Positions 13,601-26,223 of a DNA stretch of 64,000 nt are shown piece after piece. The DNA comes from Piezodorus guildinii (lineage: Eukaryota > Arthropoda > Insecta > Hemiptera > Pentatomidae). The DNA lies in assembly GCA_023052935.1 (NCBI GenBank), contig CM041297.1:100699063-100763062 (forward strand). The letters run 5' to 3'. The notes beneath the pieces were generated by a model. That model was not told the origin of the DNA and did no database searches. It was given only the letters and a program-made list of their open reading frames with translations. Position 1 is the stretch's first letter, and every line of letters starts with the position of its first letter. The translations under genes were made by a program, and so were the position numbers.

Positions 13601-16600
13601 AATACCATACCTTCCTGTTGTTGATTGTATGATAGTGTTATATTAATCAATACTAATTGAATAAATACTATAAATTACTTTTATGATAATAGTTCTTAAC
13701 TTCATTATGTATTTATAGATATTGAAATTTTGTAATTGATTATCTCATTAACATTTTATTATTCATTCAGTCTCTTGAAATATAAATATTCCTTACTAAT
13801 TAATCAATTAAAACTTACAATAGACTCATCGGTATAAACATATTTCAAAAAAACGTTTAAACATTTGCCAAGTTTTTTCAGAAATTGGATGGATTCTGAA
13901 TAAGTGTTCATTTTTTCAGGCATTTTCTGCTTAAGTATTGGTGGGAAACCATTGTAACAGGCATAATGCTTGAATGATTTCTGTAAAATAAATGAGCAAA
14001 CTTTATTGACAAAATATCAAGTAAATTAAGAGAAAATGTTCATTAAAAGAAGTGAATCAAGTTGCTCTCTTTATATATGATCAAATTATATATAATATAA
14101 TATTAAAAATAAAAATGTACAAAGTGTGCAATGGTTTGATATTTAAATAATATTTACAAATGTAAAACCATATTGACTTCTCTTAATAGTAGCACTTCCC
14201 CATAACATTCTCCATAATTAGACATTAAAGACAGATGAGGTGCAATCCGATATTTGTTACAAAATTATCATTAACTATTCAGCAATCAATTAAGAAAAAT
14301 TACCATGGCTGACAGTTCCTCTATCCCTAAAACTTTACAGTTAATAAGTTTCTGGAAGATCTGATCCTTGAAGAAATTTGGAAAATGCCTCAACAGAACA
14401 TATTCAGAGCCCTGTAACAAAGAAATTTATGTTTTCACATAAATAAAAATATTTCAAAAATATATCATTAAAATACTAAATACCAGTTAATGACAAAAAC
14501 CAACAGGTTTTTAAAGATGTTTGTTTTCATTAAAATGCAAGAAATGCCGTAATCCAAGTGGAATTGTTTTCCCACTAGAAACATCAACTACAACAGGAGT
14601 ACCATCACGAAGAATAAGGTTGTTGCTTGAATCAAATGTGACCTGTTCGCTCGTAACTGAGGAATTATTCTGAAGACTTTTTATACGAGCAGATGAAATA
14701 AGAGATTGTATCTCAGCTTGTAGCTGAAGGGCTTCTGGGAGTGGAAGTTTCTGTAACTGCGAAGCAACATGGTGCCCGAAAATAGTAAATTCGTCTGTAG
14801 GCTGTGACCGGGAAGCAATCTTTTTAACTGCAATTATCGCATCATCTAACGAGTAGACCATTTTGGCAATTTTCCTTAAATACTGAGGTCCATCTTTTTC
14901 TTTTTTTCTTTTTTGACTGACAGAATACATTTGCATAGTATTATCTGAGGCTGTTTGCTGCAGCTTTGGGTTTGAATGTTGTTGGAAATGTGAGATTGGA
15001 AATGGGTGTTGGTGCTCTTCCTTTGTACCCTGCAAAAATTAATTTAATATGATTATTATCTTAAAAAATTATTTAAAAAGAAAAAAAAAACTATAATTCT
15101 AATCAAGATTGAGGATGTATGGTCAACTATTGAAATTATAATAGATAAAAATAATGAGGAGTCAGTCTAGTAATAGACTTACTAGACTCACTCCTCATTA
15201 TTTTGACTTATTATTCTTAACCTTTTTCCGGATTTTAACAGTTAAATATATATTACTAAATGTATAGAACATCTTTTCATTTACATTATTAAATTATTAA
15301 TCAATAATAATTATCATAACATTTCTATGTTTCGATGTTAGGCCTCATCTTAAGGGCCAAATATAACATAAAATGTATAAATTGATGATGCTAAGATAAG
15401 AATCAATGTTTTAGTGAGGTCCTGAAGATGAAGCATGGCCTCGGAACGTAGGAATAAATGTTATAATAATTATGATTGATTAATAATTTAATAAAGTAAA
15501 TGAATATCTGTCCTATTGATTAATTAATACTGGGTTGTCCAGAAAATAATACAGAATTTCGGTTTAGAAAGAAAAAAAAGAAAGCTTTACAACTGATATG
15601 TTTTATCATAGTAGTCTTCACTACTATCAATACATTTCTGCCAAACTGATGGCTACTTTTCAATTCTCTCAGAATAGAACTTCCCATCTTTAGAATAGAT
15701 AAACTCCAAAAACGGGATTTTAAATTCCCTTTGTCATTAAATTTTTTGATACGTAAATAGTGGTTCAGGTGTCCAAAAAAATGATAATCCATAGGCAAGA
15801 AGTCTGGAGAGTGGGATAGATGTGGCAGAGTTTCATATCCAAGCTCCGATAATGTGTTGACATTTATACCAATGAATAATCAAGTAAACGTAATAAGTTT
15901 TTTATATAGAGGGGTATTTTAAAGATAGCTCATAATCCTGCATTATGTTGCGAACAAACCAATAACTATTATTCTACCTTTTTTTTGTGTGTGTGTTATT
16001 TCAGGTCTAAGCAATTAAAAATATGCGGAACAAATTCAAAAAGATTTCAATGATTCATAGCAGAGAGTCCCAACAATTTGTTTTTTCCAAGACTAAATCC
16101 TAAAAAAAAAGGATTACTATTCATGTTTTATTTTTGTGATTTGGGTAGATTTTACTCAGTTTATATTGACATACTCATACAAAAATTAACTATTGTTGCT
16201 AAATTAATGCGATAAGTCAAACATGTTCTTTGTTTCAAAAAGGAGAGGAAAATGGTCACCATATGACCAAAACAGCTGATTATGAGTGATATTTCATTGC
16301 GTTTAAAAAATCCTAGGACCTTCTACCAGGTTCAATATTTAACTTTAGCTATTCAATGTTTTGTGGATACAAGTAAACTCCTCTTTTTTCTTCATGCCCA
16401 TTTCCCCAACTAGGCCATTTCTAGAATACAGAGTTTCGGAAGAGGTATTTCGCACGCAATGTACATGATACTTTGCAGCCTACTAAAAATCTAAATATAT
16501 ATCTAATATTTAGGATTTAGGGATCCTTGCCATTTAAATGATTATATGAAGGGGCCACAATATATTTTTATTGGGAACCACTGGGCTAGGTACCTTATGG

Positions 16601-19600
16601 CTTAAAGACCTGATCTATATGGCAAATAGAAATGTTTAGTACTTCAGTATTACGAGAATCTTATAACAAGCTATAAAAAACATAGATATTTTTTAAAAGC
16701 AAATCTGGCAGCCTTATAATCAATAATTCTAGAACCCCTAAAGGTTAGTAAAGCACCTGTTATCATAAAATAATCTAAAAACATCAAGTATTAATTACAA
16801 CAATAACTTCAGTTTATGAGTATTTGCCACGTTCCATTCATTTTTAACAATTTTTTTTTTTAAATCTTGAGAATTTTAATGGTATATTATGTATCTACAC
16901 TAGTGATATGCCACAGCTTAGGGAAATAGAGAAGCAGGAGCCTAAAATTCTTAGGAAGATTTAAGGCGCCATCAATAAAAATGGGATTTGGATGAGAAAA
17001 ATGCAATATAGTAACTGAAGAAATAAGGAAACGCTGAGCTAGGTGTTACATTCACATTTATAGAATGGAAGACACAAGAATGACTAAGAAGCTATTTGAT
17101 GTCATAACTAAGAGTAAATGTGGGACTGAAGGGCTGAAAAAGGTCCAGAGGACTTGAAACTGTTCAATATCGAAAACTTTGAAGATCACACTAAATGCCA
17201 GAATAAAATTAAAAATATGAAATCTGAACAAAGAATATTAAGACTAAAAAAAAATGGATAATTGAATGGAAAAAAAGAACATTCTGAGGGGATGAAGATG
17301 TGTTTCTCTCCTCAGAGGGAATGATCACGACAATAGTAATAGAGATATTCATAAGTCTATGGGCTTATAACAACTATCTATTAATGTGTACGACTTTCTT
17401 GTTACATATAAAAGTTTCTAAAATCATGCACTTTCTAGCAGTATACTATACCTCTATACTACTAATCATATTTCAGACTTTTTTATGCCTTAATTACATA
17501 AAATTTACTTTCCCCATCTAAAGAAAAATGTTTTGTTATAATAAACCTTCAGGAAAGAATGATTGATCTAAATGATAGAGAAAATTGCATCAAAATCTTT
17601 AGTGTTGTGTGTTGTTTAGTGGTTTAGAAGCAGTAAACCAAATCAGAAACCAAGAATTGCAACATCATTTTTTACATAGAGATTACTACTATTATTTTTG
17701 GAAATCTGTTGAGCATCAAGTAGATAGAAAATTTCAAATTGGTTTTCAACTCAAATAGTTCTTAGAAGCTCAAATCTTGTATAAATTTTAAGGATCATAG
17801 TTGGACATTAGCATATATTATATTATAGTTATGATTCTGATTCTTTTCTAACTATGGTCGCCAATCAACATATACTATTTAGTATTAAAATCTGACAGAA
17901 GATTAGTTACATACATATTTATTTGATACTAATAGATTGAAAATGTTTTACTAAAGAATTGTAAAAGCACAGTTTCCATCATTTTTATTGTGATTCATAA
18001 TAAATATTTAGGTTATAGGGTCATCTATAGCATAATGGCTAGCATAACAGCCTTCTATGCCCAAAGCCACAGGTTAAAACACGAAGATTTTTTAATGGAA
18101 GTAGAAACTCCTTGTTATGCCGACCTTCGAAGGGAATGTGATAAGATGATCCCAAGCCTATGTGATGTCAGGTACTCGTTACAGATCTCTATTCTAATTA
18201 AACCTAGTTAGGCAAAATTTAGGACTCCCACAGTAGCATCGTTTGATTAGCCACAGAAGCATAAAGTACCATTAAATTAGGTTAGTTTTCATATGTAGCA
18301 CCACTTTATTTGAAAAATTAAAGATTTATTGTCCTTGATACTTGCAGTTTTCACAATTTTTAATGGGGTGAATAAGACCAAAAGGAAGAATAATATATTA
18401 TATATCGGTATTGGCAACCATTTTCAAAATCAGTATTGAATATATGGGTAATGGCTTTGATAAATCAATATTTAATTAGTTAAAAACATGTGATACTAAG
18501 AGGGTTACTGCCAATAATTACAATTCCTAAAATGAAACAACTGGAGTTGTTGAGTAAAGTTATTTCGGGGACCCACCATTAAAGTTCACTTCACTCCATT
18601 TTTTTTTATTTTTAATCAATAGATGTTAATATTATTACTTTGTTCTCACCTACCTCCTCTTTTAAGGCTATATGGCCATGAGGTGAGAGTAATTAATGCT
18701 AGAGTTAAAAGCCTCCCCGGCACCAAGAGGAGATTTTGTAATTGTTCAATCTCTTCCAACTTCAGTTATCAGGTTGCAGGGCAACACATAGTGCCCTTCA
18801 TGAGCGTTAACCACAGCCACTCTGCCCTCCAATAATAGGAGTCTTATCTCAGGTAAATATCCATGGTACTTTAAATAGATATGTTGCAATACAAAATATG
18901 TTAATATTAAATTTAAACATTCCTTTCCTGCCCCCCTTCTCATAGAAAAACTAATTATGAAACTACATTCCAAATTGACTCAGTGATCAGTTGGTCAGTT
19001 TTACACACCCATGATCAGTTTGATTTTAGGGCCTATGAAAATTCGGCTGCTTAAAGCACTCCACACTGGGATGTACTATCATGATTGATCTATACTCCAC
19101 TTAGCAAAAAGTGTTAAGAAAAGAGTGATAAACTGTAGTTTGATAGTCAATGATTCCTTTTTATCGGTGCATAGGTATAATATGATACACTAGAATTTAA
19201 TTAGCAATTCAATTATGATAATCAAAATTAGTCAACTTCTCTATATGACACATGACCAAAAACTATAAGAAATTTTAAGATTTTGTCTGTGATCTTCATT
19301 TATCCTGATCATCCTATACTATATCATCCCATTCTAAATTTCCATTTATTTTATCAACTTAAGGTACACAGTGAGAAGTAGGGTATGTGTAGGTGAGGAG
19401 AAAGCAAGTCTTGTGGGCGTTCACAAAAATAGCAGGAGAGGGGGAAGGCTTATTTTTTAAAAATAAATTTGGATAAAGACATCAAATATAAATAAAATAT
19501 GATCTGAACATGAAAGATATAAAGTAAACAAAAGAAGATTGGTAAACAATCAAAGAGACACAAAACCAGCTTGACAAGTAAAATATTTACTTGATTAAGT

Positions 19601-22600
19601 TAAGTTCACAATAATTTGCTCGATGCCAGATAATCTAGATCTAAGGAAGTTCTGCGGATAGGTAACTTTGATCTACTCAGAGATTAGATAGTTTTAGTAA
19701 TTAAAAATTACAACACATAACTAAATTTTACAATAACTATTACTTTAACCAATAGTGACTTATTTAAAAGTTTTATAAGCTAATAAAATTATAACTACTC
19801 ACAGGATTCAAATCTGTTCCATCCTCCTCTTCATTTAGCCTCAGAAAGCTGTCAGCAAGATCATACCAAAACAGCCTAGGTTTATATACATCTTTCTTCT
19901 CAGTACAAGTTAGCAATGAATTCCTCACTTTACTCCTTTCATGGTTGTAGGTTACCCTAAGACTATGAATTCTTTTCCTTAATGCCTTTGCAGAGCCAAA
20001 ATTGAAGAGTTGTAGGAGAGAACTTTCTGCCTCATCTCGCTTCACGCGATTTTTGTAATTTGGATCACTTTTCCTCCATAAGCAGGGAAACTTTTTATAC
20101 GCCTCCATTAATTCTACAATGTCAAAATGTTGTACTGATTCCATTATAACCTTTGACATATTAATGACCGACGCTACTGCTAGAACAGCTGATACAACAT
20201 TACACTAAACACAGACCAGCTGGTTTCATGATTATTTTATTGTTTATTTTATTAGATTAAAACAAAAGCAACTTACCCATTCAAAACAAACATAAATCAA
20301 ATTATAAATTACATAATAAAATTAAAAAAGCAAGCATTAATAAATAATTATGAAAACATATAATAACAGTGTGAAAGAGGACGCATCCTAAAAAAATATT
20401 CAAATACAAAATAAAATGCATATTTAAAATTCTAAATAACCAAGTCACATCCTATCCATTTTTTCAAAAATTGTTCAACAGATCAAACTCATTGGTTCTA
20501 AATAAATAAATGGTCTTAATGTCCGCTAATTTTGTAGTAGCGAAGTAGTGAAAGGAGGACGTACGGAAAATCCTTACACATAAGTTATTGAAGTAATTAA
20601 TAATTTCTAATTAATTATATTTAATGAAACCAGCTGTTTTCATGGTTACTAATTAGGATTCCTATGGGAACAATAGCTGTAAGCTTTTAAAATTTATTTT
20701 AAGTAGGTAGGTAAGTGAAAGATGTTTGGCGGGCGAACCAATTTTTTTTAGGATTTGTGTGAATATTAATTTTATAGGGGGAATTTGTACACCACATAGT
20801 AATTACTATTTTTCCAAGAAATTTTAATGGCATTTTTTCTTTTACAATATATAATGGCATAATATGTTTGTGCTGAACAGTGTTAAAAGAGCAGAGTGTT
20901 AAAAGAGTGTAACATAATTTAGCTCGAAATATTCATAGCTCCTTAAAATGTACATTTTCTCTAAATTTTGACCTGAGCTAGGGAAAGAAGTAATCGGTGT
21001 TTTGTTTAAAATTTGACATCGGTTTAAACTCGTTCTTTTCTTTTCTTTTTTTTTTAATTTTCAGTTTCAATAATGCACCTTTGGAATAATGTAAGAAGAA
21101 CATATGAAATAATGCCTCCTTAAAATTTGAGTTATTTCGTTTCAATATATGTAGATCCCAAATAATGAATATAAAAAAATCATGTATCCGCTACCGCCAT
21201 CTTTGTAGGCTATCTGGTACTTGCACAGGTGCCATCGGCAGTCTATGGGTAAAATTTCAATTTTTTTCTTTTATTTTTTATAATTAATCGCAATGCCGCA
21301 AAACTAAAACTAATACATCTTTTTGTCCTTCCACATAAATGAGTTGTGGGTATAAAAATCGGTTAAATTAAAAAAAAAAAAAGTTTCTCTTCGCGGTGTC
21401 TTGATCTTAAAACTCATCATTTTTTTCTGTATTTTCAAACATAACTGATTAATTTAATGAAAACATGTTTAATCGGCTTCCATTCTGGAACTAATCGGCT
21501 GATATTAACGCCGACTCTCGTTTCTAATTTAATTTTAAAAATGGGTTTTAAACGAGAATTTTTTTTTCCTTAGTTGGTTACCTGATTCTTCCATTGTTTA
21601 AATTTATACATTTCTTTGTACTTTTAATACTATTGTACTATTAATAAGCAAAATAAAAGATACTTTAGGTACAGGAATTTTGAAAAGTTGCCGTTGAAGT
21701 CTTGTCAGATTATTTCCATTAGGTTAATGCAAATTATCATTTAAAAAAATTTAGTGGTAGATTGATTTAACACATCTAATAATAATAATTAAAGCTGTTT
21801 TGAGAAAATATTAAAAAGGTGTAAAAAGCACTTCTGTATCACCAAATATAAAACACATTTGTACCCAACACAATTATGAAACTTTAGTTTCAAACTACTT
21901 TTGGATTTGTACTAGACTTTAAAATCTGAAACTAGAGCTAACAATACCCTTTTGAGTATATATTTTTATAATTAGTCAAATGTTCATTGATTAATTTAAG
22001 AAATCTAACAGTATAATTATTATTTTTTTTTTTTTTACAGAATCGGGGTGAAATTGAGAAAATCTTTCTCAAAACATAAAGTAGAATCCTTCTCTTGAAC
22101 AAAAAGTGATCCTCACATGCTGGAATAACATATCTGCCTCTGCCTCGAGGGTGCCAGTTGAATAAGGTAGGAAAATAATTTATTTTTAGTAATTATTATT
22201 CTTGTATAAAATTTTTAAACTTGTATATACCTCAATGACATGGATTCCAATTTCTTCATATAACAATAATACTCCACCTATGTAAGTAAATATCTCTTTT
22301 TGACTATTCATAAAGTTTCTGAATTCATTTGATATATTGGAACCATCTTCTGGTTTATAATCGAAAATTAGAGCAATTTTTCTTGTTGGTCCGTCCTGAA
22401 ATTTGAAACAGAATACCTGTTATATTTCAGACAAGTTGTGTGATTAGACTCTGGGTTATAACTAATCCAGAAAAAAAATTAACTGTCCATCAAAAACTTG
22501 GTTTCATTACATTTAGAAACCAGTACTGTTTTTGGGAGAACGACCCTATAAGGAAGTGATTAGGGTGAGATCGTGCTCAGCTGTAAGTTTACCCACTTTA

Positions 22601-25600
22601 TAGGGACTGGATATACCCTAGGACGATCTCCCTCTTTCACTTGTACTCATAACTAAGTATTTTTTTGATAAATATACTTTTAATCTGAAAAAAATCTGGT
22701 GCGGGCAACCCACGACTTTCACTTACCTCCATTTTTAAAATCAATGAAAGAATTTTCAAATACAGTTAGAGATAAAAATATGTGAAACTATTAAGGAATT
22801 AATTAAATTGAATTTATATAGAAACATGTGTTTTATTAAAAAATCTATTTATATTATTATCTAAAATAATCAGTTAGTTTTATGTTCATTTCATCACTCT
22901 CTATTAACTTTTAAAAGCTTGTGTATAAGATAATATTTTTTCTAAAATCTTTAGCTTTCCAGCGGTATATCATACATGTATATTACTGCTCTTATGTTCA
23001 AAAACAAAAAATTGCATTAAAAAAATATTTTTTCTGTTTTCTCCTTTAGTTGGGTATCGAATTTATTCAATTTATATATTTACCTGTTTTACATCAGCGT
23101 TAACAAGATAATATAGTTATTTTTATTGAATCTACAAAATTAAAGGTACTTTAGGAGAAGAAAATTTAAAATATCGGCATTTAAGCCCTGTCAGACCATA
23201 TTAATCAGAATAAAACCTACATGATATTAAAGCCCATTAAATTTTACATCGATATAGCGAGTTTAATGAAAATTGTCAGAACCGTTTTCGAGAAAATCGA
23301 AAAAAGGTGCAAAATGCATGGTGTAAAGTGCCTCTTCTGGTAAGCTCATTTTGATGAAAAAAGTTTTGTCATGTCTCGGGCATATAGTTGTCTTAAATAT
23401 GAAATTTCAGTTTGATAGGACTTACTGTTTCCGCCTGGGAGTTACCACACACACACACACACACACACATGGTTATTTGGAATCAGGAGACCCTAAAACG
23501 TGTATTTCCGTTGTTGAAAACTGGAATTAGAAAATTTTCACGATCGCAATACTTCCCCTTACTATATATAGTAAATGAACGTAAAAATGTACCAGAAATA
23601 TAAGTATTATTTAACAAAATAAAATTTTATGATGAGTACTTAGTGCTTTGGAATACTGGAGCCCCTGAGCCTATATTGTAATACTTCAAGTTTTTTTGTG
23701 TATTCTGTAAAATTTGTTAACGTTTATTGTTAATGTTCTATGAGAGTATTGATAGAAATTATTTTCTACTTATTGTTGGCTTAAATTATTAAATGAAGTG
23801 ATGTTTCTTTTGAATAACATATTTTTTTCTTTTCTGGCATTGGTATTCTCCATAAAGCCAATATCAGCACATTATTATTAAATAGTTACCGATTAGTAAC
23901 TAGTAGTGCTGAAGCACCATTTATTATCAGTTTAAAATATTTTAGTAACATCTAATTATGTTTATTATAGAGAGACGCATGGATAGGGTACTAATCTAAT
24001 ATTCTCTAATTTATTTACTTTGTTATTTAAGCCGTTAAGCGAAAATGTAAAGTAGGTACCTAAAGATTGGGTGAAAAACCTGATGGTCAAGCATGATCTC
24101 GTACAGTATTTTAGGGGGTGGTTTTATCATTATTGAACATAAGGTTCCTTGGGTAAGCAAAAACATTTACCTCTTGGAGTGTAACCTCTAAATGTAACAT
24201 AGGTGGTGGTAGCCTTAGGTTGTTTGTTTTTTTGTTTAACGTCACTTTATGCTACTATGGCTAATCGGATGATGATACTGTGGGAGTCCTAAATTTTGCC
24301 TATCCAGGTTTTATTAGGATAGGGATCTTTAACGAGTACCTGACATCACACAGGCTCGGGACCACCTTTTAACGTCCCCTCCGAAGGACGGTACAACTAA
24401 GGATTTTTTACTCCCATTAAAAAAATCCTAGGACAACTTGCAGGTTTGTATCCCTGACCTTTGGCATAGGGCCTTAGGTTGTTGCAAGTGTGTGTAAGAT
24501 TAGCTTGGCTGATTCGCATGTTCATTATTCAATCCAACTGTTAGCATTTATAATTTAATTTGTATATAAAACAGAATAAGTATTAGAAATTATTAATCAA
24601 GAAGAAATTTAGATTCTGTATCAATTTCAAATTAAATTTTCAGAGACTACATTTGGAAGGATAAATTAGTTTATACAGTAGTAAATTTAGAAAAATATAA
24701 TAATCATATATATTATTTTTATAAATAGATGATGAAAAATTATAGTATGAGATATTTAAATGATATATTTACCATTCCTAAAACTTGAAAATTGTTTTCT
24801 GCTAGAGTTTTTATTGACACATTTCCATCTAAATCTTCTAATCCAAGTTCATCTTTGAGTCCTGCTTCCATAAGGTTTTCAAATTCCTCATTTCCTAACT
24901 CTCCCCATATATATTGTTGAGCTTCCTGATCCTTTAAATAAGACTCTATTCTAAACAAAAGTTTATTTATTTAATTAATTACCTAAATTTTTATTTGATT
25001 TTATATAATATTATAACAAATTGAATACCTAGTGTGGATCAAAACTATAATGAAATGCATAAATTATCTAACAATTAGGGACATCCTGGTGAGGGCCTGT
25101 TTTCATGTTATGGTAGAGATTTCTAAAGTCAGATCTGACAAAAGTTATAAAAGCAATCTCTTTTACTAATTAGGTGTCATATAATAAGCATATTGCATGG
25201 AATATATCATGTCATTAGATAGGATAATTTATTAGTTTCATTGAGGAAGCAATGCATAGTGGTTTCAAACACATTTTGTGGACTAAACTCTACCTTGGTC
25301 TTTGTATGTATGATAAACAATCTCAACACCATTTTGGCTCTAAGTAAATTCACTTTTAATGTTATCATTTGCGAGTTTTTTTTCGAATTTATTAATATCA
25401 TTTTCAATAATGGACCTTTTTTTAATCGACCAAAAAAAAAAAAATTACCCTCCCTCACTCAAAATTTGAGGGCTTTTACATTACATTCTAAGATGGGTAG
25501 AACCCGAATAATGAAAAAAAAAATGTTGGATGGTTGGTTGTTATATTTTATTGGCACAAAACATCTCAGTCATAAGTGCCAGACACTCATTTTAGAAAAG

Positions 25601-25711
25601 CAATTTTAGGTTAAACAAAGAACGATGATTTTAGTTAAAAACAAATAGTTGAGAACAAATAACTATAAGAATAATCAGTAGTAAGAATAAATATAACAGC
25701 ATTAGTCAAAG

Positions 25712-25791
<80 letters not shown>

Positions 25792-26187
25792 TTTAAATAA
25801 AAAAAAAAGAATAAATAAACAGCATCGAAAATAAAATAAAATAAATAAATAAAATAAAATTAATAAAAATGATAATAATAAAATATAATTGACAAATCTG
25901 CTTGTAAAAGTTCATTTTAGTAAGAAAGCACATCAATTCGTCAATTCTATTTACATCGCTCCCCAAAGCAACCGCGATATTGAGTGGTATTCCCCTTTAG
26001 TTCAATTATCTTGTGTAGAAGGGACATTCTTCGAAAATGTGAGTAATTGTCAGAGTTCCCATGCAATGCTGACATCTCGGGGGCAACTCCTTAGATATTA
26101 AGTGTGCATGGGTTAACTTTGTATGTCCGATTCTCAGGCGGGCCAGAACCACCTCTTCTCTGCTGTTGATGTGATTTGAGGTTTTAC

Positions 26188-26223
<36 letters not shown>

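Noticed and set aside
18018..18100. tRNA gene
   Set aside because: The A and B boxes belong to a SINE head; the sequence does not fold into a full cloverleaf and continues into the SINE body.
20217..20645. Possible MITE with CCAGCTGGTTTCAT ends above gene B
   Set aside because: The match covers only about 13 bases and no flanking duplication is visible; kept only as a note in the flank entry.
22533..22625. Possible MITE (GGGAGAACGACCC ... GGACGATCTCCC)
   Set aside because: The inverted words match only partly and no second copy was found in the window.
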